This document shows positions 33,261-41,626 of a stretch of DNA of 64,000 nt, piece after piece. Source of the stretch: Halolamina pelagica (lineage in GTDB: Archaea > Halobacteriota > Halobacteria > Halobacteriales > Haloferacaceae); the NCBI RefSeq assembly GCF_900115675.1, contig NZ_FOXI01000006.1, forward strand, positions 62,001-126,000, read 5' to 3'. The first letter of the stretch is position 1; every line of letters begins with the position of its first letter. Position numbers and translations under genes: made by a program. A model generated the notes under the pieces. That model worked only from the letters and a program-made list of their open reading frames with translations. It was not told the DNA's origin and did no database searches.

Positions 33261-35165
33261 CTACGTCACGAAAAAGAGCAGCACGCTGATCGCGATCACC
33301 GCGAGGCTGACCGCGAGCGCGTACGCGCCGCCCAGCGAGACCACCGCGTTGGCGTGGGAGGCGAGCGTCTCGGTGCGGTCGTTGCCGAACACCGTCACCT
33401 CCGCGCGCTCGGTCGCCATCCCCGCCTCGACCGATTCGAGGTCCGCGCGGGCCCGGTCGACGAGGCCGGACACCGCGTCGATGAACTCGCCGTGGTCGAT
33501 CTCGGCGCCGATCTGGTTGTCCGCCTCGACGGTGTTGACGATGTGGGTGTCGGTGGTCATCACCTCCGCCGCGTCGACGGTCTCGAGGAGCTCGTCGACG
33601 GTCCGGTTCCGGAGCCACGGCTCCATGTTGTTGCCGTCGGCCAGCACGTACGCGGTCTCCTGGCCGCCGACCTCGACGACGGCGGCCCGGATCCCCAGCG
33701 GCCCGATCCCCTCCTGGGGTTCCCACTCGGTCTCCTCCCACGCCGTCCCGAGCGACAGGGGCGCCTCGTCGGCGTCGCCGAGGCGGGTGCCCGCCGCCTC
33801 GGCGGCGTTGATCATGTCGAACGACCGGGGGCTGCCGGGGGTAACGTGGCCCAGGTCCGGCCCGTCGAGGCCGTTGTTGCAGTTGTGGGCGTCGACGAGC
33901 AACACGTCCTCGAGCCCGTTGGTCCGGGCGCCCTCCCGCGCCGTGAGGCCGACGCCGTACTCCACGTCGTCGGCGAATTCCGGGGAGAACGTGTTCACCA
34001 GCAGGCCGTCGCCGCCGAAGGCCTGCCCCAGCAGCTTCGCGTCGCCGGCCTGGACGCGGACGCTCCCGGTGGCGTCGTCGCCGTACTCGATCCGCTGGTG
34101 GGCGCGGTCGGCGGCGTCGATCAGCCGCTCGACCTCCCGCTCGGTGACGAGGTTGAAGTCGTGGCCGGCGGTGGCGTGGGGCGGGAACGCCAGCCCCTCG
34201 GCGGTCTCGGCGACGCGCTCGGGGAGGTTGCCGCCGCCGATCTCGCCCATGGGGCCGGGGTGGATCATCGGGAGCACGAACCGCGCCTTCTCGGCGCCGT
34301 CGTCGGTTCGGAACGCGAGCACCGTGACCGGGACGATCGCCTCCTCGCCCAGCTGTTCGAAGAAGTCCTCCAGCTCCCGGGTTCCCTCGGCGACGTGGCC
34401 GATGAACCCACGGAGGAAGTCGAGCATGGACACGCCCATCGAGCGGCGCCACGGCCGGTCGACCGCGACGAGGAACACCCAGACCGCGGCGGCGTAGATC
34501 ACGCAGAGCACGCCCAGCAGGCCGAACTGTTGGGGCGAGAGCGTGCTCAGGACGCCGGGCGCCTCGGCCGACTCGTTCAGGTACGGCGTGAGATACGCCT
34601 GGAGCGCCGACCCGCCGTCCGCGAGATACCGGATCGTCCCGCTGTAGACGAACAGCAGGGCGGCCGCGACGGCGCTCTGGATGCTCGCGGGGAGGACCGC
34701 GACGGGCAGGGAGGTGCGCGAGACCGCCATCACCACCAGCAGGCGGAGCGCGAACACTGACGCCAGCGCGAACACCAGCGCGTCGAAGACGAACGTCTGG
34801 TCGAGCCACGAGACCAGGTACGCGAGCAGCGCGGCGACGCTCACGACGGCGACGATCACCACCTCACAGATCAAGGCGAGCAGCGACGCACGGTTGTAGG
34901 TGAGCCGCCCGCCCGTGTAGCGATCGACCCACGGCGTCGCGAACCCGGCGACGACGGTCGGGATGCCGATGAAGAAGATGCCCTCCCACGCGTCCTGGCC
35001 GAGGAAGAAGATGCCGCGGAACACCGCGTCCGCCTCGCCGCTGTCGAACGCGCCGATGCCCGCGACGGCGGCCACCAGCAGGGCGAAGGCGAGGCTGGTG
35101 TACCAGTTCGGGGCCCGGAAGATGAACCGCGAGAGCCCCGCGAGGTTGCTCTGGGACGCCGTCAT
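33261..35165 (-). CDS. DUF2070 family membrane protein
   Basis: A 634-residue archaeal protein. The first 250 residues hold about six membrane helices. A large soluble domain follows (residues about 260-600) with FVLPMIHPGPMGEIGGGNLPE, PHATAGHDFNLVT, LLVDAHNCN, VLADGNNMEPW and TTDTHIVNTVEADNQIGAE, His/Asp-rich segments suggestive of a metal-dependent hydrolase. One membrane segment ends the protein. The family is conserved in euryarchaea and has no proven function. ATG 35165 begins MTASQSNLAGLSRFIF. Confidence 0.88.
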   Translation of the reverse strand: MTASQSNLAGLSRFIFRAPNWYTSLAFALLVAAVAGIGAFDSGEADAVFRGIFFLGQDAWEGIFFIGIPTVVAGFATPWVDRYTGGRLTYNRASLLALICEVVIVAVVSVAALLAYLVSWLDQTFVFDALVFALASVFALRLLVVMAVSRTSLPVAVLPASIQSAVAAALLFVYSGTIRYLADGGSALQAYLTPYLNESAEAPGVLSTLSPQQFGLLGVLCVIYAAAVWVFLVAVDRPWRRSMGVSMLDFLRGFIGHVAEGTRELEDFFEQLGEEAIVPVTVLAFRTDDGAEKARFVLPMIHPGPMGEIGGGNLPERVAETAEGLAFPPHATAGHDFNLVTEREVERLIDAADRAHQRIEYGDDATGSVRVQAGDAKLLGQAFGGDGLLVNTFSPEFADDVEYGVGLTAREGARTNGLEDVLLVDAHNCNNGLDGPDLGHVTPGSPRSFDMINAAEAAGTRLGDADEAPLSLGTAWEETEWEPQEGIGPLGIRAAVVEVGGQETAYVLADGNNMEPWLRNRTVDELLETVDAAEVMTTDTHIVNTVEADNQIGAEIDHGEFIDAVSGLVDRARADLESVEAGMATERAEVTVFGNDRTETLASHANAVVSLGGAYALAVSLAVIAISVLLFFVT

Positions 35166-35234
35166 CAGTACTGCGTGAAACCCGGACGGCCTAAAACCCG
35201 TGACTTCCGTCCGCGGGCGGGCGCCGTCGCCGCC

Positions 35235-35789
35235 TTACCACGACTCGCAGATCTCGCGGAACGCCTCGAACACCGCGTCGCCCTCGGCGGTGTGGGCGAC
35301 CTCGGGGTGCCACTGGACGCCGTAGAGTCCGCGGTCGGGGTCGCTCATCGCCTCGATCTCGCACACGTCGCTCCGGGCCGTCCGGGCGAATCCCTCGGGC
35401 ACCTCGTCGACCTCGTCGGCGTGGCTGGCCCACACCCGCGTCTCGGGGGCGAGGCCGCCGATCAGCGGGTCCTCGTCGTCGAGGATCTCCACCGTCACGT
35501 CGGCGTAGCCGCCGTACTCGCCGCTGTGAGTGCTGCCGCCCAGCTCCTCGGCGATGAACTGCATCCCGAGACAGATACCCAGCACGGGCACGTCCAGCTC
35601 CAGATACTCCGCACAACGGCCGACGCGGTCCATCGAGGGGCCGCCCGAGAGCACGACGCCGTCGGCGTCGATCTCTGCGGGGTCGGTGTCGTTGTCGAGG
35701 ATCTCGGTGTCGACGCCGATGTCCCGGAGCGCGCGGCCCTCCAGGTGCGTGAACTGCCCGTGGTTGTCGATGACGACGATTCGGGTCAT
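35235..35789 (-). CDS. guaAa: GMP synthase, glutaminase subunit
   Basis: A 184-residue class I glutamine amidotransferase. In archaea GMP synthase is split, and this subunit supplies ammonia to GuaAb. The nucleophile Cys lies in VLGICLGMQFIAEELGG (near residue 76), and the His/Glu pair in GVQWHPEVAHT near residues 162-172. The N-terminus IVVIDNHGQFTHL is typical of GuaAa. GuaAb is not in the window. ATG 35789 gives this start. Confidence 0.96.
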   Translation of the reverse strand: MTRIVVIDNHGQFTHLEGRALRDIGVDTEILDNDTDPAEIDADGVVLSGGPSMDRVGRCAEYLELDVPVLGICLGMQFIAEELGGSTHSGEYGGYADVTVEILDDEDPLIGGLAPETRVWASHADEVDEVPEGFARTARSDVCEIEAMSDPDRGLYGVQWHPEVAHTAEGDAVFEAFREICESW

Positions 35790-35871
35790 GGGCTGGGTTG
35801 GCCGACGAGGCCCAAAAACACCTCGGAACGGGGGCGAGATACCCACGTCCGTGCATCAGCGCCGGCGCGTC

Positions 35872-36453
35872 TCACTCCTCTCGACGCTCGCTGGCGGACT
35901 GAAAGCCCGTCTCGGACAGCTCCTCCCCCCGGCGCGTCTCCCGGACTGCGAGCGCCTCGGGGTCGGGGGTGGCGTCGTCGTCGACGCGGGCGAAGGAGCG
36001 GTGGACCTTCGTGTGGCACCATCGGCAGAGGCCGACCGTGATCTCGTGAGCTGGGTCGTCGTCGTCCGCGTCGCCGTCGTCGCCCGCCGGCCGACCGTCG
36101 CCGGCGGCCCCGTAGGAGAGGTGGTGCTCCTCGACCAGCGGGCGGGCGTCGGCGTCGTGGGCGAGCCGGACCTCCGCAAGGCCACAGCGCGCACACTCCT
36201 TCGCGTCGGTGGTCGAGCGGTAGTGGGGACAGCGCGACCAGTCCGGGTCCTCCCCCTCGACGGCCGCCGCCTCGGTCTCGGCGACGACGCAGGCGTAGTC
36301 GTCGGCGCGGCGGTCGGCCGCGAACTCGGGGTCCCGGCCCGCGTGTTCGAGCGCGTAACGACATCGGCCGTCGTCGGTGAGGTGGTCACAGCGCCCGGCG
36401 ACCGCGTAGGGGTCGTCGACGCCGACCGGCGTCCCCTCGGGCGTCTCCTCCAT
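35872..36453 (-). CDS. HNH-nuclease-like zinc protein
   Basis: A 193-residue Cys/His-rich protein. The N-terminal part has CDHLTDDGRCRYAL and CPHY clusters. The C-terminal part has CARCG, then EEHHLSYG and GLCRWCHTKVHRS, which together give the CxxC...HH...CxxCHxxVH arrangement of HNH endonucleases (about residues 96-155). Between them is an Asp/Gly-rich acidic insert. It is a conserved haloarchaeal type as far as I recall; nuclease activity is inference from the motif. Confidence 0.75.
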   Translation of the reverse strand: MEETPEGTPVGVDDPYAVAGRCDHLTDDGRCRYALEHAGRDPEFAADRRADDYACVVAETEAAAVEGEDPDWSRCPHYRSTTDAKECARCGLAEVRLAHDADARPLVEEHHLSYGAAGDGRPAGDDGDADDDDPAHEITVGLCRWCHTKVHRSFARVDDDATPDPEALAVRETRRGEELSETGFQSASERREE

Positions 36454-36526
36454 ACCCGGAGTGGGGCGCCCGCGCTCTTGAACGCTCGGGGGAACGCTTA
36501 GTAGGGCGGCGGCGGGAGCGGACGGC

Positions 36527-36901
36527 GTGCGACTCGTCCACCACCGCGACGGGGAGGCGCGAGCGCTCGAAGGCGGCGTCGCGACCGAGACGCTCGCCGA
36601 CGACGTCGAGCGGGCCGACGGGCTGCTCTCGCAGGCCCGGGGGCTGATGTTCCGGCGGTCGATCCCCAAGGGGTACGCGCTGGTGTTCTCCTTCGACGAG
36701 CCGGCGACCCGGACGATCCACACGCTGTTCGTCCTCGCACCGATCGACGTGCTCTGGCTCGTCGACGACGAGGTGATCCGCGTCGAGCGCCTGCACCCGT
36801 TCCGCGGGCTGGCCCACGGGCTCGCGGACACGGTCGTCGAACTCCCCGCCGGCGCCGCCGAGGGCGTCGAGCCGGGCGATACAGTCCGACTCGAGGAGTG
36901 A
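36527..36901 (+). CDS. DUF192 family protein
   Basis: A 124-residue beta-barrel protein of the DUF192 family. The signature runs from RADGLLSQARGLMFRRSIPKG through MHTFFMxxPID-like IHTLFVLAPIDVLWLVDDEVI to the end (ELPAGAAEGVEPGDTVRLEE). There is no signal peptide, so it is probably cytoplasmic. Start codon GTG at 36527. Function of the family is unknown. Confidence 0.88.
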   Translation: MRLVHHRDGEARALEGGVATETLADDVERADGLLSQARGLMFRRSIPKGYALVFSFDEPATRTIHTLFVLAPIDVLWLVDDEVIRVERLHPFRGLAHGLADTVVELPAGAAEGVEPGDTVRLEE

Positions 36902-36990
36902 GACTGGCAGGCCGGAACCGGCGTCGCGGCGGTCGTGACGGCCCCGTGGCCGATCGGATCGCTCTTCAGCGAACCGCCCGAAGTTCCGGT

Positions 36991-37497
36991 ATGACCTTCG
37001 TCGTCCCGTTCGACGGTTCCGACCTCGCGGAGAGCGCGTTAGTGCGAGCGACGGCGTTCGACGCGGTGTTCGACGAGGGCGTCGTCGCCGTGACGGTCGT
37101 CCCGAACGGGAACATCGAGTACGCCCGCGCGGCCGGCTGGCTCGAGGAGGACGAGTCCTTCGACCTGTCGACGATCGTCGACCGGCTCGCCGACCGGGTG
37201 CACGAACTCGCACCCGACGCCCGGTTCCGGTACGAGACGGTCGGGCAGTACGCCTCGGCGGGCACGATCACCAAACACGTCCGGCAGATCGCCCGGGACG
37301 AGGACGCCTCGATGGTGGTGATCGGCAGCGAGAACGCCGGCCACCTGACGGTGTCGATCAGCAGCATCGGCGGCGGGATCGCGGCCGACGACGCCTACGA
37401 CGTGCTGATCGTCCGGAGCCAGCAGCCCTCGAAGGTGGAGAAGGTGCAGGCGGCGTCGCCGGCCGCGAGCGAGTCGAAACCGGAGAACACGGAGTAG
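36991..37497 (+). CDS. universal stress protein (UspA) family
   Basis: A 168-residue Rossmann-like protein starting TFVVPFDGSDLAESALVRA. The family ATP-binding loop near the end is MVVIGSENAGHLTVSISSIGGG (about residues 108-131), which deviates from the usual GSxGxxxxxxxxxGS. The C-terminal 25 residues (VEKVQAASPAASESKPENTE) are a disordered tail. ATG 36991 was chosen because upstream in-frame sequence is Arg-rich. Confidence 0.88.
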   Translation: MTFVVPFDGSDLAESALVRATAFDAVFDEGVVAVTVVPNGNIEYARAAGWLEEDESFDLSTIVDRLADRVHELAPDARFRYETVGQYASAGTITKHVRQIARDEDASMVVIGSENAGHLTVSISSIGGGIAADDAYDVLIVRSQQPSKVEKVQAASPAASESKPENTE

Positions 37498-37555
37498 GTT
37501 CGGCGGGAGGGCGACCGCAGAAACGGATCGCGATGGAAACGGGTGGGGCGGACTC

Positions 37556-38356
37556 CTACGCCAACCCCAGTTCGCGGACCGCGTCGGCGGAGACGGTCAC
37601 GCCGCTCCCGCTGGCGGTCGCCACCTTCCCGCTCACGTCCTCGATCAGCGCGGCCACGTCCGCGAAGTACCGCGACCCGCGATCGGACTGGATCCGTCGC
37701 GTCGCCTTCGCCGGGTACTCGATCGCCCGGCCGCGAACCAACAGCACTGCGAGGTCCATCCTGACGACCATCGGCGCCGCGTCGACCCAGTCGGGGAGCC
37801 CCCGCACCGAGCCGGCGTTCTTGTCGCCGACGGGCGCGCCGGCGACGACGAGCGCGCGACCGAGCCGCGTCCCGTGCCGTCCCGGCCGGATCTCGTCGCC
37901 CTGCCGGTCGCTCTCGCGCTCGACGTGCTGGGAGCCGACGCCGACGCGGGTGAGCGCGGTCTCGATGTCCCCCTCGCTCTCGGAGTCGTCCGGACTCCAC
38001 GAGGGTACGTAGTTCCGCCCGTTGATCGCCCCGAACGCGTAGCCGCCGATGACGAGCTTCGCGAGCGCACGCACCGGAACGGTCCACACGTCGGCGTCCC
38101 AGCCCAATTCCCGAGCCACGTCGACGGCCCGGGCGGCGTCGGGCTTGCTGCCGTGGTCGACCCACGCCCGGACTTCGCCCCGCGAGATCCCCTCGAACTC
38201 GTTGCCCTGGTCGCCGTTGATCGCGCTCGCGACGCGCTGGGAGCCCCAGTCGGCGGGCTTCTCGGCGGCCTCGCGGTAGAGTCGGACCGCATCCCAGGGG
38301 TCCTTGCTGCGGTGCTTGTACGTCCGGGCGAGGGCTTCGGAGTCAACGAGGGGCAT
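37556..38356 (-). CDS. conserved haloarchaeal protein with possible HTH, unknown function
   Basis: A 266-residue protein. The first 110 residues are helical (PLVDSEALARTYKHRSKDPWDAVRLYREAAEKPADWG) and include a possible HTH (GEVRAWVDHGSKPDAARAVDVARELGW). The middle segment LAKLVIGGYAFGAINGRNYVPSW and the C-terminal LLVRGRAIEYPAKATRRIQSDRGSRYFADVAALI look globular. This layout somewhat recalls LAGLIDADG-type or replication-associated proteins, but I find no catalytic motif. It precedes the pilin cluster on the same strand. Confidence 0.7.
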   Translation of the reverse strand: MPLVDSEALARTYKHRSKDPWDAVRLYREAAEKPADWGSQRVASAINGDQGNEFEGISRGEVRAWVDHGSKPDAARAVDVARELGWDADVWTVPVRALAKLVIGGYAFGAINGRNYVPSWSPDDSESEGDIETALTRVGVGSQHVERESDRQGDEIRPGRHGTRLGRALVVAGAPVGDKNAGSVRGLPDWVDAAPMVVRMDLAVLLVRGRAIEYPAKATRRIQSDRGSRYFADVAALIEDVSGKVATASGSGVTVSADAVRELGLA

Positions 38357-38431
38357 AGGTTGGTAGGTACTGATTGTTGCCAGTTACGCAGTCAAAATGG
38401 GTAGAAATCGCGGGACTGCGACCCGCGGTGG

Positions 38432-38827
38432 CTATAGATCGACTGTGGCTTCAGCGATGATCGAATCGGATGGCTCGTGAATGAGCCGGATCGTAGTCTC
38501 ACCGCTGGCACCAGTGCTGATTATCGCAGACTCACCGACGTTGAATTCGTCAGTGATGCTCGTTTCTGCCTCGAAGTCACCGCTGTAGTCTCCTGCGATA
38601 CGGAGGTCTTCAGCAGCGATGGCGTCGCCGCCGTTGTGCGAGACTTCGACGTCTCCCGCATTCCCTGTCGACGCGGCGTCGATGCTGATCTGGGCCTGTG
38701 GTGCCTGGTTGAGGCTGTCCCCAAGACCGAGGACGAACCCACCGATGACAGCCGCCAGAATGACGGTTATTGCAACCATCAGTATCACTCCGATGACCGG
38801 ACTGACGGCCCGCTTATCGTCCTTCAT
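38432..38827 (-). CDS. type IV pilin
   Basis: A 131-residue PilA-like pilin. The prepilin start [20 protein letters not shown] has a short basic leader, cut by the PibD peptidase before the conserved SPVIG segment, followed by the hydrophobic assembly helix (residues about 11-35). The C-terminal half is a beta-rich, acidic head. It is the last of three tandem pilin genes; 4 bp separate it from the previous one. Confidence 0.93.
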   Translation of the reverse strand: MKDDKRAVSPVIGVILMVAITVILAAVIGGFVLGLGDSLNQAPQAQISIDAASTGNAGDVEVSHNGGDAIAAEDLRIAGDYSGDFEAETSITDEFNVGESAIISTGASGETTIRLIHEPSDSIIAEATVDL

Positions 38828-38831
38828 TTTT

Positions 38832-39251
38832 TTATACCTCTGTCTCAAGGAGGATGGATTCACTCGGTTCGTGAACGATCGTAACTGTGGCTCCTCCTGA
38901 CGGAGATTGATCGCTGGCGACTATCACCTCAGAATTACCGACAGTGAAGTCACCAGTCGTTGGAGCTGATGTTGTACCAGCGCTTGATTCAACGCGAATT
39001 TCGCCCCAACTGAGAGAGTCCCCGCCATTATGGTTGAGCACGATTTCGTCATTGCCGTCGCCGTCACTGTCGGTTAATTCGGCGTCAAGCTGCGCTTGTG
39101 GAGCCTGACTCAAGCTGTCGCCCAATCCGAGTACGAAGGTCCCGATCACAGCCGCTAGAATGACGGTTATTGCAACCATCAGTATCACTCCGATGACCGG
39201 GCTTACGCCGCGATTATCGTCGGATGTTAGGAAATATTTAATGTTCATCAT
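38832..39251 (-). CDS. type IV pilin
   Basis: A 139-residue pilin, middle of the tandem trio. The leader [15 protein letters not shown] is longer than in its neighbours, followed by [20 protein letters not shown] and an acidic head with [19 protein letters not shown]. The hydrophobic helix is almost identical in the three genes while the heads diverge, as in Haloferax PilA paralogs. The segment HNGGD is common to all three heads. Confidence 0.93.
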   Translation of the reverse strand: MMNIKYFLTSDDNRGVSPVIGVILMVAITVILAAVIGTFVLGLGDSLSQAPQAQLDAELTDSDGDGNDEIVLNHNGGDSLSWGEIRVESSAGTTSAPTTGDFTVGNSEVIVASDQSPSGGATVTIVHEPSESILLETEV

Positions 39252-39261
39252 TCACCAATAT

Positions 39262-39726
39262 TTAGACGTCAACCTCAGTTTCGAGGAGGATTGACTGAGA
39301 TGGATCGTGCACCACAGTTACTGTGTGCGGGTTTCCGCCGTCAGCCAAGTCATCACTGCTCCCATCATCGAGACCACCATCGCTAATCGTAAGCGTACCG
39401 CCAACGCTCAGTTCGTCGTTGCTGGACCAGCCACTAATGGATAGGGTTGTCACGTTAGTCCCGTCACTTTTCGCAACTCGAATCGTAATATCGCTTTGAG
39501 TGAGCGTATCTCCGCCGTTGTGATTAATGCTGATATCTGTGCTCCCACTGCTTGAACTGGCATCTAGCTGAGCCTGCGGTGCCTGCTCGAGACTGTCGCC
39601 CAGTCCAAGCACGAACGTCCCGATGACGGCTGCAAGAATCACGGTGATTGCAACCATCAGAATAACACCTATCACAGGTGATACGCCACGATCGTCGTCG
39701 AGTACTGCTTTGAGTTTCGCTTTCAT
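39262..39726 (-). CDS. type IV pilin
   Basis: A 154-residue pilin, the first gene of the trio. The leader [14 protein letters not shown] is followed by [20 protein letters not shown] and then a Ser/Thr/Asp-rich head with two Gly-Asp loops. The head contains possible N-glycosylation sites (NVTT). ATG 39726 gives the normal short leader. The operon promoter probably lies in the repeat region 39757-39848. Confidence 0.93.
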   Translation of the reverse strand: MKAKLKAVLDDDRGVSPVIGVILMVAITVILAAVIGTFVLGLGDSLEQAPQAQLDASSSSGSTDISINHNGGDTLTQSDITIRVAKSDGTNVTTLSISGWSSNDELSVGGTLTISDGGLDDGSSDDLADGGNPHTVTVVHDPSQSILLETEVDV

Positions 39727-39756
39727 TGTTTTCCTACGACCCGGTGGAAGGCACAC

Positions 39757-39770
39757 ATTACCACACGCGA
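39757..39770 (-). promoter_or_regulatory. 14-bp direct repeat, copy 1 (pilin promoter region)
   Basis: ATTACCACACGCGA lies 31-44 nt upstream of the first pilin ATG. On the minus strand it reads TCGCGTGTGGTAAT and may contain the TATA region. Copy 2 lies 78 bp further upstream. Confidence 0.45.
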
Positions 39771-39834
39771 GTGAGCCTGCCCGGCCGCGTCTAATCAGTC
39801 AAACTTAGGCAGAGGGTAAAAGAAGTAGGCCCTA

Positions 39835-39848
39835 ATTATCACACGCGA
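39835..39848 (-). promoter_or_regulatory. 14-bp direct repeat, copy 2 (pilin promoter region)
   Basis: ATTATCACACGCGA matches copy 1 at 13 of 14 positions and is in the same orientation, 78 bp upstream of it. It could be an activator site or a second promoter. Confidence 0.45.
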
Positions 39849-40320
39849 AAACAGTTAGATTGTCGACAAGTGTCCGGGGGTCGACGGCAGGGATCACCGC
39901 CGACCCCTGCACCGAGTCGTAGGAAATACCCCATTACTGGGGCCACTGAATCATCGCACCCCCGGTGCTAAAACTCCGTCGGCGATGGCGGTATCGATCG
40001 GGGCACCGATCGCGAACATCCCGACCCGCGGTCCGAGCCCACGCTGCCCCGTGAGACCAACAGCTCCCCTGGTCACACGGCGCCAACGAGCTGTCCGTCC
40101 ACGACGAGCGGAAGTTCCTGACCGCGGCGGCGCACGCGAGCCGCGTGCGGCGTCGACGACCTCGGGGGCGCCGATGTCGACGGGACGCCGACGCTGCCAC
40201 GGAACGGGGTACCAGTTCCTCGCAGGACCGACGACAGAGGCTGTCCGAGTGCAGGAAAACGGAGTATGGGACCGCGGAGAATCCGCACGGCTGATTCTCT
40301 TGCTCCCACATCGAAGATGA
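39849..40320. other. 472-bp region without an intact gene
   Basis: This lies between the pilin promoter and tRNA-Pro. Minus-strand reading gives protein-like phrases in different frames (for example ELPLVVDGQLVGAV near 40073-40115 and RPVDIGAPEVVDAARG near 40141-40195), which suggests a decayed coding sequence rather than a functional gene. Near the right end are a hairpin and a partial copy of the tRNA-Pro 3' end. Confidence 0.4.
40267..40299. repeat. partial tRNA-Pro 3'-end-like copy with hairpin
   Basis: TGGGACCGCGGAGAATCC (40267-40284) matches the 3'-terminal bases of the adjacent tRNA-Pro complement (40321-40338) at 15 of the first 17 positions. GAGAATC (40277-40283) pairs with GATTCTC (40293-40299). 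It may be a remnant attachment site. Confidence 0.35.
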
Positions 40321-40391
40321 TGGGACCGCCGAGATTCGAACTCAGGTCCTACCGACCCCATCGGCAGAGGATACCACTACCCTACGGTCCC
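40321..40391 (-). tRNA. tRNA-Pro (anticodon GGG)
   Basis: A 71-nt cloverleaf on the minus strand. The acceptor GGGACCG pairs with CGGTCCC with discriminator A, the D-loop contains AGTGGTA, and the anticodon loop ATGGGGT places GGG at 40357-40359. The T-arm is CTGAG-TTCGAAT-CTCGG. No intron and no encoded CCA. Confidence 0.93.
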
Positions 40392-40493
40392 GTACCTTGA
40401 ACAAACGCTGTCCGGCAGTTAAGCACTTCGTTTCGTCACCCCGCCGTCCCGGGACCACGGATCGAACAAACACCGACCGAGCGCGCCGACGGA

Positions 40494-41567
40494 CTACTCC
40501 TCGGCGTCCCGCGGTGCGACCAGGGGACCCTCGTCGCGGGCCGCCATACTGAGCACCGCGTCGCCCTCGTACGCTGCCAGCCCCTCCTTCCGCCCGATGA
40601 CGTAGCCGTCGTGGTCGCTCTCGACCGTGTCCAACTGCTCGCCCGTCGAACTCACGATGTCGGCGACGACCTCGCCGTCCTCGACCACGTCGCCGGCTTC
40701 GACGCGGTGGCGCACGAGCCCCGCCGTCTCGGTTCGCGGCCCGCGGAACCGCCGGACGGGGAAGTCGACCGGCGCGTCGAAGCTCCCGGGCTCCGCGACG
40801 GTCGCGGGCCACGCATCGAGCATCCCCATCTCGTCCATCACGCCGTAGGCCGCCGCGACGCCCGCCTCCCGAGTGGCTTCGGTGACGACGCTGTGGCCGC
40901 CGAGTTCGGTCGTGAACGCCGGGATCCCCGCCGCGTTGCAGACCGCGCCGGCGGTCGAGCGCTGGAGCGACTGCTCGATGTACTCCTCGGCGGGGTACTC
41001 CGTCAGCAGCGGGAGGCCGGTCGCCTCGATCAGCGCCTCCAGTCGCTCGGCGAGCTCCTCGGCCTCGTCCTCGGTCCGGCGCTCGCCGTAGAGCACGCGG
41101 TCCCGGATCACGAACGGGAAGGAGTTCACGCCCGCGGTGTGGTTGTCGATCAGCGCGTCGGCCGAGTCGACGATGGCGTCGTAGAGGCGCTCGTCGATGC
41201 GCTCCTGGACCTCGGCGGGCCGGGACGACTCGCTCTCGGGGTCGGGGAACTTCCGGTTCGGGTCGTCGTCGCCGTAGTAGGACTGCCGCGCGTTCCGGCG
41301 CAGGCCGGCGGGGTTGACGACCGGGACGGCGACGACGGCGCCGGCGATCCGCCCGGGTAGGTCCGCGCGCAGCACGTCCTGCGTGACCGCGACGCCGGTC
41401 GCCTCGTCGCCGTGGACGCCGCCGGTGATCCACAGCGTCGGGCCGTCTTCCTCTCCGTTGGCGACGACGACGGGGAGCTTCTCGGGGGTCCCGGTCGGGA
41501 GGTCGGTGAGTTCGAGGTGGCCGCGTGCCAGTTCGCCGGGGGCCGCGTTCGCGGTGCCGATATCCAT
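40494..41567 (-). CDS. succinylglutamate desuccinylase/aspartoacylase family deacylase
   Basis: A 357-residue zinc-dependent M14-type deacylase. The zinc site is intact: GGVHGDEATG (near residues 46-55) gives His and Glu, and DNHTAG (near 139) gives the third ligand. The catalytic Glu region is FTTELGGHS. A C-terminal beta domain (from about residue 265) ends the protein. The substrate, an N-acyl amino acid or similar, is not evident. It is a paralog of the protein at 20720-21679, which lacks the first zinc His. ATG 41567 matches the start of that paralog. Confidence 0.9.
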   Translation of the reverse strand: MDIGTANAAPGELARGHLELTDLPTGTPEKLPVVVANGEEDGPTLWITGGVHGDEATGVAVTQDVLRADLPGRIAGAVVAVPVVNPAGLRRNARQSYYGDDDPNRKFPDPESESSRPAEVQERIDERLYDAIVDSADALIDNHTAGVNSFPFVIRDRVLYGERRTEDEAEELAERLEALIEATGLPLLTEYPAEEYIEQSLQRSTAGAVCNAAGIPAFTTELGGHSVVTEATREAGVAAAYGVMDEMGMLDAWPATVAEPGSFDAPVDFPVRRFRGPRTETAGLVRHRVEAGDVVEDGEVVADIVSSTGEQLDTVESDHDGYVIGRKEGLAAYEGDAVLSMAARDEGPLVAPRDAEE

Positions 41568-41626
41568 ACCCCAGGCTGTGTCGGGGTGGGGGAAGAAGCT
41601 ACGGCCCGGGCGGGGGTTGCCGGGAG

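Noticed and set aside
37556-38356. Assigning the protein as a LAGLIDADG homing endonuclease
   Set aside because: No LAGLIDADG motif with its paired acidic residues can be seen; only general resemblance of segments.
40073-40361. Minus-strand frames ending near tRNA-Pro considered as real genes
   Set aside because: Plausible peptide phrases occur in different frames and one frame reads into the tRNA, so this is more likely decayed DNA.
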